Shown: positions 8,913-18,224 of the stretch, one piece after another | How the letters are laid out: every line of letters begins with the position of its first letter | Position numbering within the stretch: the first letter of the stretch is position 1 | DNA from: an uncultured Eubacterium sp. | Lineage (GTDB): Bacteria; Bacillota; Clostridia; Peptostreptococcales; Anaerovoracaceae | Assembly (NCBI GenBank): GCA_946555345.1 | Contig: CAMNSS010000018.1 | Span: 1 to 64,000, forward strand | DNA length: 64,000 nt | Reading direction: 5' to 3' | Notes under the pieces: generated by a model | What the model was told of the DNA's origin: nothing | Database searches by the model: none | The model's input: only the letters and a program-made list of their open reading frames with translations | Translations under genes and position numbers: made by a program

Positions 8913-9788
8913 TCATAACACTGCAAACGGCTCTAAGTCAATCTTTGATTCGATAATCTCCACCGTATCGCCCAGCTTCTTGCCCAGCTTTTCCTTCATC
9001 GCCGCCGCAAAGAACTTTTCCGTGCCGTAATGCCCTGCGTCAAGCACGCACATCCCTGACAGCACGGCGTCCCGCGCTTCATGGTATTTTACATCCCCCG
9101 TGATGAAAAGCTCACAGCCTGCCGTCGCAGCCATCTCGATTAAATCTGCGCCAGCTCCCGTGCATACGCCGATCGCCTTGATCTCACGATCCAGCGGTCC
9201 TATCGCATGAAATTGCCTGATGCTCATGTCAAGCTGCGCCGCCGCAAACGATATCAAATCCTTATAGAGCATCGGCTCTTTCAAAACGCCGATCCTTCCA
9301 ATATCCGCTGCTTCCTTGCGTGCCATCATTTTCTCCGCAGAGGCCACCTCCTGCCCTTTCAAATTCCGGACGGCGCTCAATTCCATCCGCTCCATGATGA
9401 TATCGTTATTGCCACCCTTCACCTTATCAAAAGGCGTATGGCAGGAATAGACAGAAATTCCGCTACGGATCAGCTCCATCACGAGACGGTCCTTGTAATC
9501 ACCATCATTCAATTTTTTGACCCCATGGAAAATCAGCGGATGGTGCGTCACGATTATGTCCACCCCCAAAGCTTTTGCCTCCCCGACCACCTCATGATCG
9601 ATCTCAAGACAGGCCAAGAGCTTTCTGACAGGCTTTTTCTGAAAGCCGATCAAAAGGCCGCTGTTATCCCATTCTTCCTGCAAGCCGCAAGGCGCTAACG
9701 CCTCAATCGTTTCCACAATATCTGCTACTGTAATAACAGAGTCATTTTTCGTATTTTTACTGCTGTCCATCTTCATGCTCCTCTTCAT
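8913..9788 (-). CDS. Nif3-like dinuclear metal center protein
   Basis: EEWDNSGLLIG, VTHHPLIFHG, TGDVKYHEA, DAGHYGTE motifs. Confidence 0.9.
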   Translation of the reverse strand: MKRSMKMDSSKNTKNDSVITVADIVETIEALAPCGLQEEWDNSGLLIGFQKKPVRKLLACLEIDHEVVGEAKALGVDIIVTHHPLIFHGVKKLNDGDYKDRLVMELIRSGISVYSCHTPFDKVKGGNNDIIMERMELSAVRNLKGQEVASAEKMMARKEAADIGRIGVLKEPMLYKDLISFAAAQLDMSIRQFHAIGPLDREIKAIGVCTGAGADLIEMAATAGCELFITGDVKYHEARDAVLSGMCVLDAGHYGTEKFFAAAMKEKLGKKLGDTVEIIESKIDLEPFAVL

Positions 9789-10839
9789 ATTCCTTAATCA
9801 AACCTTTTAAATAATCGATATCGTGGCAAATCGCCCGCTCCAACCGCAGATCACGCATTTTGGCCCGTATGACGTTTGAAAGCTTCCTTTGTTCCGCCTC
9901 CAGGCTGCGCATCAAAAAATCAAGAACCGGACCTTGCGCATGGATTATCCACGGGGGAATTTTCCATATCATATCGCTTCCCTGTGCATCTGCGCCATTT
10001 TGCGTCATCCGCACGACAGGAAGCCCAGCGTGCATTGCACGAAAGCCCCCTGCATCCGCACCGTCTCCGCCAATAGCAGTTTCTGTGCCGGCAGGAACGG
10101 CCGCCGATCCGCCAGAATTGTGCTTCGATTCCCCGCTAAATGCATCGGGAAGCGGGACACTCACACAATCCCCCTTTGTCCATCCGGGACTTATCACAGT
10201 GATGATCTCCGCAATGTGCGTACCTTCCACCACCAAATCTTCGCCGATAATTATAAAACCATGCGTTAGCAGCCATTTCCGCAGATAGCCCTGCCCAATC
10301 CTTGGCTGCAACACAAACCGCTTAAAAGAACAAGTATGCCCGATATCAGCAGCCATGATATCACGGATCAGCCTTCCGCCCATGCCCGCAATCACGACGG
10401 CGTCCACTTCTCCGGGCGCAAGCACGGAAAGACCATTCCCGATGCGAAAGTCCATGCCAGGATCATCTTTTCTGCTAGCGCAACCAGCTCTGCATACGCC
10501 AGCATCTTTCACGCTTACAGCAACCGCCCCATGCATTCCAGAGCCAAGATCTGCGGCGCTGCATATTTCGCACAGCTCGCCGTCCATGCCTGCATCGCCC
10601 CCCGTCACAAAACGGTGCGGGGGCAAACGTTCTTCTATTTGAAACCCATACAACTGGGCGTTGCTTACGGCTTTCGCAAGGGACGGCGCACTGACGTCGG
10701 CAACCACCACCTTGGGGCTTTTTCCTGTTAACCTTAAATAAATCGGCAAAAAACCATGGTCGCATCCGATATCGGCCATGGTTTCCCCTGTTTCAATTCT
10801 GTCCGCAATCATTTGCAGCCTGCCCGTAAGCCTGCGCAT
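9757..10839 (-). CDS. trmK: tRNA (adenine-N1)-methyltransferase TrmK, with unusual insertions
   Basis: ADIGCDHGFLPIYL, VIAGMGGRLIRDI, LQPRIGQGYLRKWL motifs; located just downstream of rpoD as in other Firmicutes. Confidence 0.85.
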   Translation of the reverse strand: MRRLTGRLQMIADRIETGETMADIGCDHGFLPIYLRLTGKSPKVVVADVSAPSLAKAVSNAQLYGFQIEERLPPHRFVTGGDAGMDGELCEICSAADLGSGMHGAVAVSVKDAGVCRAGCASRKDDPGMDFRIGNGLSVLAPGEVDAVVIAGMGGRLIRDIMAADIGHTCSFKRFVLQPRIGQGYLRKWLLTHGFIIIGEDLVVEGTHIAEIITVISPGWTKGDCVSVPLPDAFSGESKHNSGGSAAVPAGTETAIGGDGADAGGFRAMHAGLPVVRMTQNGADAQGSDMIWKIPPWIIHAQGPVLDFLMRSLEAEQRKLSNVIRAKMRDLRLERAICHDIDYLKGLIKEYEEEHEDGQQ

Positions 10840-10899
10840 AGCACGCCCGCCCCCTTTGCATCGCAACCGCTAAGCACGGCCGCTGCTTCCATCATCCGT

Positions 10900-12144
10900 C
10901 TACTCCAAATAATCCTTTAGCTTCTTGCTCCTGGTCGGGTGGCGCAGCTTTCGCAGCGCCTTCGCCTCGATTTGCCTGATTCTCTCACGCGTGACATCGA
11001 ATTTCTTGCCGACCTCCTCCAGCGTCCTCGCCCTGCCGTCTTCCAAGCCGAACCTGAGCTTTAGGACCTTCTGCTCCCTGTCGGTAAGCGTCCCCAGCAC
11101 ATCGACAAGCTGTTCTTTTAACATGGAAAATGCAGCCGCTTCCGCTGGCGCAGGAGCGTCTTCGTCAGGAATGAAGTCGCCTAAATGGCTGTCCTCCTCT
11201 TCCCCGATCGGCGTTTCGAGGGAAACCGGCTCTTGTGCAATTTTCAGGATTTCCCGTACCTTTTCCACGGAAATCCCCATCTCTTCCGCAATCTCATCCG
11301 AGGAAGGCTCCCTGCCCTCCTCCTGCAAAAGCTGCCGGGAAACCCGGATCAGTTTATTTATGGTTTCCACCATATGGACGGGGATTCTGATCGTCCTGGC
11401 CTGGTCTGCGATCGAGCGGGTAATCGCCTGCCTGATCCACCAGGTCGCATAGGTGCTAAACTTGTAACCCTTGGTCCAGTCAAATTTATCGACCGCTTTG
11501 ATCAGCCCCAGGTTGCCTTCCTGGATGAGGTCGAGAAACAGCATCCCCCTGCCTACGTATTTTTTGGCAATGCTGACCACCAGCCGCAAATTGGCTTCGC
11601 AGAGCTTCTGTTTCGCATATTCATCGCCCTGCTCCATCCGCCTGGCAAGGTCGATCTCCTCCTGCGCAGTCAGGAGCGGCACTTTCCCGATTTCCTTCAG
11701 GTACATCCTTACCGGGTCATCCACAGCGATGTTCTTGGATATCGTCGCTTCCAGATCGATCTCCTTGGCTTCCGGATTTTCCGCAATGACTGCCTCCACT
11801 TCCGGGTCATCCACATCCTCATCATCCATTTTCAGAAGTTCCAGGTCATCCGGCTCGCTTTCCATCGTCACTTCGATCCCTTTGCCCATGAGGCTCTCGT
11901 AGATTTCTTCCATCTGATCCTTATCGAGTTCCACATCGCCGATCCGATTGGAAATGTCCGTATACGTCAGCGACATCTTCCCCCCATGGGAAGCCTTATC
12001 GACCAAATCCTTCACGATTTGTTTTTTCGTTCCTTCATCCAAAACCTCGTTTTCTTCCGGAGCATCCTTCTTCTGCACAATTTTTTCTTTCTTCACTTTT
12101 TCTTCCTCTGAAAATTCTCTTTTGAAATCATTATTCTGCGTCAT
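10900..12144 (-). CDS. rpoD: RNA polymerase primary sigma factor
   Basis: [27 protein letters not shown] ... [33 protein letters not shown] ... [20 protein letters not shown]. Confidence 0.97.
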   Translation of the reverse strand: MTQNNDFKREFSEEEKVKKEKIVQKKDAPEENEVLDEGTKKQIVKDLVDKASHGGKMSLTYTDISNRIGDVELDKDQMEEIYESLMGKGIEVTMESEPDDLELLKMDDEDVDDPEVEAVIAENPEAKEIDLEATISKNIAVDDPVRMYLKEIGKVPLLTAQEEIDLARRMEQGDEYAKQKLCEANLRLVVSIAKKYVGRGMLFLDLIQEGNLGLIKAVDKFDWTKGYKFSTYATWWIRQAITRSIADQARTIRIPVHMVETINKLIRVSRQLLQEEGREPSSDEIAEEMGISVEKVREILKIAQEPVSLETPIGEEEDSHLGDFIPDEDAPAPAEAAAFSMLKEQLVDVLGTLTDREQKVLKLRFGLEDGRARTLEEVGKKFDVTRERIRQIEAKALRKLRHPTRSKKLKDYLE

Positions 12145-12155
12145 TGCCTATCCCC

Positions 12156-13901
12156 TCATACCATGATCTGCTTCTGAATATCCATCAGCTGCTTCGTCAA
12201 TTTCACGATCTCCTCTTGGTTGTCGTCTTCATCCGCCATGGAAAGCATCGTCAGGATTTTCGCTTCTTGTTTCTTTAAACCCTTTCTCCTCACCTGTGCG
12301 ATGCAGTCCCGGTAGATATCGCTTTCCTTGCCAACAGGGATCACCTTTTCCCGTATTTTTTCCAACTGCTTTAATTGTTCCTCATCGAGCGTATCGCAAA
12401 GCTTTGCTTCATAATCCGTTTCGCCGCTTTGCGCTAGCCTGCACAGTTCCTGGTAAACTGCCCTTCCTGCCTGGCTTGAAAATGCATCCGCCCTGATATC
12501 TTCCGGAAGCTCGATCCTGCCTGCATCCAGCAGCATCAGCTTTAACAAGTCCTGCTCGATCAAGGGCATTTCCGCCATTTCATCTTCGCCGCTATCCGCA
12601 GTTTCTATATGTGGTGTCAAATTCTTTTCCTGACTATTGTTGCCTGAATATTCAAATCTTATAGCCCCTTCCGAAATTCCTGTCTGGCGGGCAAGCTTTT
12701 TTATGTAAAGATCCGCCTCTACAGGCTTCATCGCCTGCAATATGGCGACCGCATCGTGCAAAAAATCGATCCGCTGCTGCTCATCGGACAGATCGTACTT
12801 GCCTGCCGCCATGTTCAATTTGAAATCACCATACGGCACGGCGTATTCCATCAGCGCAAGGAATGCCGCCTTACCGTTCTTCTTGACAAACTCATCCGGG
12901 TCTTTTCCATCCGTCACCTTGAGGACCCGCGCGCGGCAGCCCTCCTTGTACAAGATATCAAGCCCCCGCAGCGCCGCATTCTGCCCCGCCTGGTCGGCGT
13001 CGTAAGAAAGGATCACGTTTTTCGTATACCGCTTGAGAAGCCGCGCCTGGTTTTCCGTCAACGCCGTCCCCAGTGATGCGGACACGTTGCGCACGCCTGA
13101 CTGGTATAAGGACACCACATCCATATATCCTTCCACCAATACGATCGCATCCGCTTTTCGCACCTCGTTTCCCGTAAGGTTTAAGCCGTACAAATTGTAT
13201 TTTTTCTGGAAGACGCTGGATTCCTGGGAATTGAGGTATTTCGGTTCTCCCTCCCCGATAATCCTTCCCCCGAAGCCGATCACCTTGCCCGACGTATTTA
13301 AAATCGGGAAAATCACGCGTCCCCTGAACTTATCGTAATGCCTGCCCTTTGATTTCGAGAGCAAGCCCAGCTCGATCAGTTTATCCTCGGATATCCCTAA
13401 AGAGCGCATATGCTGATAGAGGCTGTCCCAAGATTCGTCAGCATAGCCGATCCCGAATTTATTGAGCGTTTCTTCCGAAATGCCCCGGTTCTTCATATAC
13501 GTATACGCAGGCGTTACCTTCTCCCGCATGGCCTTGAAAAAGAACCTGGCAGCCTGCCTGTTGATTTCATAAAGCTCGTCCTTATTCTTGTTTCCCCGGA
13601 AAGCCCCTGTCAAGCTGATGCCGTACTCCTTGGCGAGCATTTCCACAGCGCCCTTGAAATCGAGGTTGTAGTAGCGCATGACGAAACTTATGACATTTCC
13701 CGTCGCCCCGCAGCCGAAACAGGTAAAAATCTGTTTTGTCTCGGAAACAATAAAAGAAGGTGTTTTCTCATTGTGAAAAGGACAAATCCCTTTATAATTG
13801 CTCCCTGCTTTCTTGAGGGGGACGACCCGGCTGACAACATCCACAATGTTACACCTGCTTTTTATTTCATCAACTATATTATTTTGATTTCCTGTGTTCA
13901 C
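12156..13901 (-). CDS. dnaG: DNA primase
   Basis: N-terminal CPFHNEKTPSF zinc-binding region, TOPRIM EGYMDV; adjacent to rpoD. Confidence 0.97.
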   Translation of the reverse strand: MNTGNQNNIVDEIKSRCNIVDVVSRVVPLKKAGSNYKGICPFHNEKTPSFIVSETKQIFTCFGCGATGNVISFVMRYYNLDFKGAVEMLAKEYGISLTGAFRGNKNKDELYEINRQAARFFFKAMREKVTPAYTYMKNRGISEETLNKFGIGYADESWDSLYQHMRSLGISEDKLIELGLLSKSKGRHYDKFRGRVIFPILNTSGKVIGFGGRIIGEGEPKYLNSQESSVFQKKYNLYGLNLTGNEVRKADAIVLVEGYMDVVSLYQSGVRNVSASLGTALTENQARLLKRYTKNVILSYDADQAGQNAALRGLDILYKEGCRARVLKVTDGKDPDEFVKKNGKAAFLALMEYAVPYGDFKLNMAAGKYDLSDEQQRIDFLHDAVAILQAMKPVEADLYIKKLARQTGISEGAIRFEYSGNNSQEKNLTPHIETADSGEDEMAEMPLIEQDLLKLMLLDAGRIELPEDIRADAFSSQAGRAVYQELCRLAQSGETDYEAKLCDTLDEEQLKQLEKIREKVIPVGKESDIYRDCIAQVRRKGLKKQEAKILTMLSMADEDDNQEEIVKLTKQLMDIQKQIMV

Positions 13902-13986
13902 TTTTGTCCCTCATGCAACGCTTTCTTACTAATTATATACGACAAAAGTCACCAGTTTCCTTTTTTTATTTGCGAAAAATTTGTTT

Positions 13987-15021
13987 TTATCTCCATCCTT
14001 TCGCAGCGAAAAGCTCTTCGTACAGATTAATGGCATACCGGTCCGTCATGCCCGCCACGTGATCCTTCACCAGCTCCGCCAGGGAATATTCCCCCCGCAT
14101 CGAAAGAAGCTCTTTCGGAAGCTGCGTCTCATGCTCCATGTAGTATTGGTAAAGGGACGCTACGATGTCTTCCGCCTTATGGATATCCTCGGCTTTCTTC
14201 ACCTGTTTGTTATGGTAAACATTCTCGAACATATATGCCCGCAGGTGATTCATCGCGTCGGCTTTTTCCCGGCTGAGCTTCGCATCGGGACGATCCTTGC
14301 TGTTTTCAATCATATCGCGCACAAGCGTATCGATCCGTTTCTTATGGGTATCACCCAGTATTTCGATGCAGTCCTTCGGCAAGTCCGCCGCAGTAATGAT
14401 ACCGCTTCTTATCGCATCATCGATATCGTGGTTAATGTAAGCGATCCTATCGCTGGTCTTGACTACCTGTCCCTCCGGCGTGGCGGGAAGCGCGCTTCCC
14501 GTATGGTTTAATATCCCGTCCCGCACTTCAAAAGTGAGGTTCATTCCCCTGCGGAAACTGCCCGATTCCAGCACATCGACAACCCGCAGGCTCTGCACAT
14601 TGTGCTTAAAACCGCCAGGGTGGATTTCATTTAAGACGCTCTCCCCGCTGTGGCCGAACGGCGTATGCCCCAGGTCATGCCCCATGGCGATGGCCTCCGC
14701 CAAATCCTCATTCAGCCCTGCGCCCCGCGCTATGGTGCGGGCAATCTGCGACACCTCGATCGTGTGGGTCAGCCGCGTCCTGTAATGGTCTCCTTCCGGC
14801 GCCAGAAAAACCTGCGTTTTGTGCATCAGCCGCCGAAATGCCTTGGAATGCACGATCCTGTCCCGATCCCGCTGAAAATCCGTCCTCACGCTGCATTGTT
14901 CTTCTGCAAGCCGCCTGCCCCGGCTCTCTGCGGCCTTTGTCGCAAAGGGTGAAAGGTATGCAAACTCACGCTTTTCAAAAACTTCCCTGATGCTCATCTT
15001 TTCCTCCGTTGCTATTATCAT
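13987..15021 (-). CDS. dgt: Deoxyguanosinetriphosphate triphosphohydrolase-like HD protein
   Basis: DRDRIVHSKAFRRLMHKTQVF, RTRLTHTIEVSQIART, GHDLGHTPFGHSGE motifs. Confidence 0.95.
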   Translation of the reverse strand: MIIATEEKMSIREVFEKREFAYLSPFATKAAESRGRRLAEEQCSVRTDFQRDRDRIVHSKAFRRLMHKTQVFLAPEGDHYRTRLTHTIEVSQIARTIARGAGLNEDLAEAIAMGHDLGHTPFGHSGESVLNEIHPGGFKHNVQSLRVVDVLESGSFRRGMNLTFEVRDGILNHTGSALPATPEGQVVKTSDRIAYINHDIDDAIRSGIITAADLPKDCIEILGDTHKKRIDTLVRDMIENSKDRPDAKLSREKADAMNHLRAYMFENVYHNKQVKKAEDIHKAEDIVASLYQYYMEHETQLPKELLSMRGEYSLAELVKDHVAGMTDRYAINLYEELFAAKGWR

Positions 15022-15033
15022 ACATAGCCGCGG

Positions 15034-15228
15034 CTAGATTGTAAAGCTGTTTATTTCCCGGATCGTTTTGCCAAGCAGCGGATCTACCTGATGCAAAAGC
15101 GCAAGGATATCTTCCTGGAGCGGTTCTTCCAGGAAAAAAATATCTTCTGCGATCGCTTTGCAAAGCTCTTCCCGCTCCTCTTCCGCCAGGGAATCATAAA
15201 ATTGCTTTGCCTGCATTAATTCTCTCAT
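15034..15228 (-). CDS. Small protein resembling the catalase-related C-terminal domain
   Basis: 64 aa: QAKQFYDSLAEEEREELCKAIAEDIFFLEEPLQEDILALLHQVDPLLGKTI, pattern 'Q..dFY.sLs.eEre.L...i...L......qe.il....kVDp.lG' of Catalase-rel domains; ATGA overlap with the upstream catalase-fold ORF. Confidence 0.6.
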   Translation of the reverse strand: MRELMQAKQFYDSLAEEEREELCKAIAEDIFFLEEPLQEDILALLHQVDPLLGKTIREINSFTI

Positions 15229-16187
15229 AGGCTGGCACCTCTTTCCAAAGCTTCTGTCCTGTATATGTAATCCATCAGATCAGAAAGCGAATCCCGGTAA
15301 AGCTCGATTCCGTCTATGGTATTGCCCGGTGCAAAGCTCAGCATTTCGCTCTCCCTGCGAAAATCCTTCGGCAGCCGGGTCAGCTTCATGATGCCTGCGG
15401 CGATGTACGGCGCAACCGCTTCATTCCAAAGCAATGTCCGTTTCGTGTACGATGCATGGAGGGTAAATTGGTAATCCAGGATTTGGACATGAAGCTCGTA
15501 AGCGGGGAATTTGCCTTGCAAAATGCAGTCTTCCAAATTGCGTACGGCCCTGTGCGGGTCGAAGCCTGCCATAAATTCGGCCGCATTCCGGTCAAGCCGT
15601 CTTTTCTCCGTATCGTTTTCCGTCACGGGAACCCATTTATAACGGACGAGGAATTTTTCGCCCAGTTCATTTTCCCATACCGCTGTATTTACGGAATACC
15701 AGCCGATGCCAACAAATGAATCCGACAACCCTTCATGCGAAAACAGCCTGATGGCGCAGTTGAAAGCTTCCGGGTGTTTCACGAGAAAAGACCAAAACCG
15801 TTCCCCATGGATTCCATCAAAAAATTCCCCGGCAGAAAACGCCTCGCATAAATCCATCAGGGCAGCATTATCATCGATCAAAGACACCGGAAGGCTCTGG
15901 CAGAGCATATCGTATGTGCCGCCTGCCGCCATGAACTTGATATCCAGCTCCTTGATATTCCTCATGGTATCGGCGCAACCCCGATCTCCCAGCATCGAGG
16001 AAAACCGCACTGCTACGGGCGTCGCCTCATTGGCGTTTTGTAAAATAGATGCTCTTGTATATTCCGAAAACGGCATATATGGACGAAAAAAGCCCCTGGC
16101 TGATACGCCCTTGCGGAACATCAGCCTGGGCTTTGGCATTTCCTTTATCATCTTATGCATTTGCTCCAACAATAAAAAATCTGTCAT
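15225..16187 (-). CDS. Catalase-fold protein lacking canonical catalytic residues
   Basis: Catalase-like blocks TPVAVRFSSMLGDRGCADTMRNIKELDIKF, RFWSFLVKHPEAFNCAIRLFSHEGLSDSF, AEFMAGFDPHRAVRNLEDCILQGKFPAYELHVQI, LSFAPGNTIDGIELYRDSLSDLMDYIY. Confidence 0.75.
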   Translation of the reverse strand: MTDFLLLEQMHKMIKEMPKPRLMFRKGVSARGFFRPYMPFSEYTRASILQNANEATPVAVRFSSMLGDRGCADTMRNIKELDIKFMAAGGTYDMLCQSLPVSLIDDNAALMDLCEAFSAGEFFDGIHGERFWSFLVKHPEAFNCAIRLFSHEGLSDSFVGIGWYSVNTAVWENELGEKFLVRYKWVPVTENDTEKRRLDRNAAEFMAGFDPHRAVRNLEDCILQGKFPAYELHVQILDYQFTLHASYTKRTLLWNEAVAPYIAAGIMKLTRLPKDFRRESEMLSFAPGNTIDGIELYRDSLSDLMDYIYRTEALERGASL

Positions 16188-16285
16188 CTATACCACCTCA
16201 CGGTAGTATATGCGGCAGATTCTTTTTTTGCTATATCGGAAAAAGAGCCTTTTGGTTTTTCGGCGCGCCTGGCGATCCATATGGC

Positions 16286-16365
16286 TGATGCCGTATTTTA
16301 CTGCAAGGCCGCTCCTTCCCCGGCCTGAACTTCGCATCCGCTGGAATTTCCAGGAAACTCCCCGC
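16286..16365 (-). pseudogene. Degenerate partial duplicate of dut
   Basis: gatgccgtattttactgcaaggccgctcctt... nearly identical to dut at about 16652-16738 (gatgccgtattttaccgcaaggccgctcctt...), encoding frameshifted FLEIPA.../GLAVKYGI remnants. Confidence 0.8.
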
Positions 16366-16436
16366 AAAACCCGCCTGCGCCCTTTCGGGCCTGCGAACGC
16401 TTTCCAAGCCTTTCGGTTTAACCCGCTGCGGCGTTC

Positions 16437-16865
16437 CTAGCGGCCCGTATGGCCGAACCCGCCTGCGCCCCGCCCGGTCCCTGAGAGTTCATCAGCGGTA
16501 GACAAATCCATCCGCTCATATCTTGCCGCCACCATCTGCGCAATCCGGTCGCCATTGTTAACCAAAAAGGCTTCCTCGCCCCAGTTGATAAGCGGGACTT
16601 TGATTTCACCCCTGTAATCGCTGTCGATCGTGCCGACCCCGTTCACAAGACCGATGCCGTATTTTACCGCAAGGCCGCTCCTTGCCCGCACCTGCACCTC
16701 ACAGCCCGCCGGAATCTCCAAAAAAATCCCCGTCGGGATCAGCCTTCGCCCCCCAGGAGCGATGCACACAGGCTCATCGAGGTACGCCCTGATGTCCATG
16801 CCGGAAGCGCCTTCCGTCTCATACTGCGGCAGGACGCCCGACAGTGTTTTGACATTTATCTTCAT
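16437..16865 (-). CDS. dut: dUTP diphosphatase
   Basis: SGMDIRA, RARSGLAVKYGIGLVNGVGTIDSDYRGEI, RIAQMV, GTGRGAGGFGHTG motifs. Confidence 0.95.
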   Translation of the reverse strand: MKINVKTLSGVLPQYETEGASGMDIRAYLDEPVCIAPGGRRLIPTGIFLEIPAGCEVQVRARSGLAVKYGIGLVNGVGTIDSDYRGEIKVPLINWGEEAFLVNNGDRIAQMVAARYERMDLSTADELSGTGRGAGGFGHTGR

Positions 16866-18130
16866 TGCTTGACCATCCTCTCCAGATCCAACTCCTTGCC
16901 CGTCACTGCCGCACCACAATAAGAGGCGTAATCCCCAATCATTTCCGCTGCCATAAGGATATCCTCTCTGCTCACCGCATCAAAGGATGCCAAAACATCT
17001 GCCGGATCATAGGTTTTATCCAGCAGGAGCAAATTCTTGCCCAGGGAAAACATCCTGCTGTTAATGTTTTCAAGCCCAAAGATATAGGAACTCTTCACCT
17101 GCTCCTTTGCCATGGAAAGCTCCGCTTCCGTAACGCCATCCCGGCGCAGCCGCAAAAGCTCCTCCTTGATCGCTTCCAGCGTATCCCCAGCTTTTTCATG
17201 GGCCACGCCCGCATAAATGCTGAAATAGCCCCAGTAGCTCGAAAAAGCGTTCATCGAGCCGACAGAATAAGCAAGTCCCTTCTCCTCGCGGATATTCTGG
17301 AAAAGCCTCGAACTCATGCTTCCGCCGAATATGCTGTTCATCAAAACGAAAGCATAGTATCTGTCGTCATCCATCGACACGCCGGGGATTGCCAAACAGA
17401 TATGGGTCTGTTCGATATCCCGCACTTTGACATCAAAACGCTGCTGGTACGGCCTTAGCGAAAATGGCTCGCAGATCTTCTCCGCCCTAAGGCTAAGAAG
17501 CTTGTCTTCAAATATGCCGATGATTTTTTCCTCATCAAAGTTTCCTGCGATGGCAACGACGATGCTGTCCCTGGCATATTTTCCCTGAAAATATTTGACC
17601 AGCTTATCGCGGTCGATTGCCGAAAGGCTCTCCGGCGTTCCTAAAATGCTCCTGCCCAGGGGATTGCCGCTTGAAACCAGCTCCGAGATCGTATCGAATA
17701 CCGCATCATCGGGCGTATCCCTGACCATCTTAATCTCTTCGCAGATTACCTGGCGTTCTTTATCCATTTCTTCCGCATCAAATGCAGAGTTTGTCAGCAT
17801 ATCCAGCAAAATCTCCGCACCCTGATAGATATTGGAAGACAGCGTCTTGATATAATAGCAGGTCGCTTCTTTGCCCGTAAAGGCGTTGAACATGCCGCCG
17901 ATCTTATCCACATCCTCCGCCAGCTCCTTTGCCGTGCGCTTTTCCGTACCTTTGAACATCATATGCTCGATATAGTGGGACACGCCCGAAACCGAATCCT
18001 GTTCGTCGCAAGAACCGGCCTTTATCCATATCCCCAAAGCTGCGGACTGGACGTAATCGGTTTTTTCCATAATAAGAGTCGTGCCGCAGTTAAGTTTTTT
18101 CGTTTTTACCATACTACCTTTGCCTTTCAC
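16862..18130 (-). CDS. M16 family zinc peptidase (processing-peptidase-like)
   Basis: HYIEHMMFKGT (HxxEH inverted zinc motif), overall MPP/PqqL pattern. Confidence 0.93.
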   Translation of the reverse strand: MKGKGSMVKTKKLNCGTTLIMEKTDYVQSAALGIWIKAGSCDEQDSVSGVSHYIEHMMFKGTEKRTAKELAEDVDKIGGMFNAFTGKEATCYYIKTLSSNIYQGAEILLDMLTNSAFDAEEMDKERQVICEEIKMVRDTPDDAVFDTISELVSSGNPLGRSILGTPESLSAIDRDKLVKYFQGKYARDSIVVAIAGNFDEEKIIGIFEDKLLSLRAEKICEPFSLRPYQQRFDVKVRDIEQTHICLAIPGVSMDDDRYYAFVLMNSIFGGSMSSRLFQNIREEKGLAYSVGSMNAFSSYWGYFSIYAGVAHEKAGDTLEAIKEELLRLRRDGVTEAELSMAKEQVKSSYIFGLENINSRMFSLGKNLLLLDKTYDPADVLASFDAVSREDILMAAEMIGDYASYCGAAVTGKELDLERMVKQ

Positions 18131-18224
18131 TAAAATTACCTATGGTATTGTAACACAAAAAGGGGTGTTTTCATATAGTAGCATAGAACAATTCAGTAGA
18201 AATTCATATTTTAGGAGGTAAATA

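Noticed and set aside
8607-8956. Plus-strand ORFs of 67 and 111 aa
   Set aside because: They lie inside the RNase P RNA gene and are antisense to it; no coding support.
11185-12111. 308-aa plus-strand ORF
   Set aside because: Antisense of rpoD; composition reflects the complementary strand of a conserved gene.
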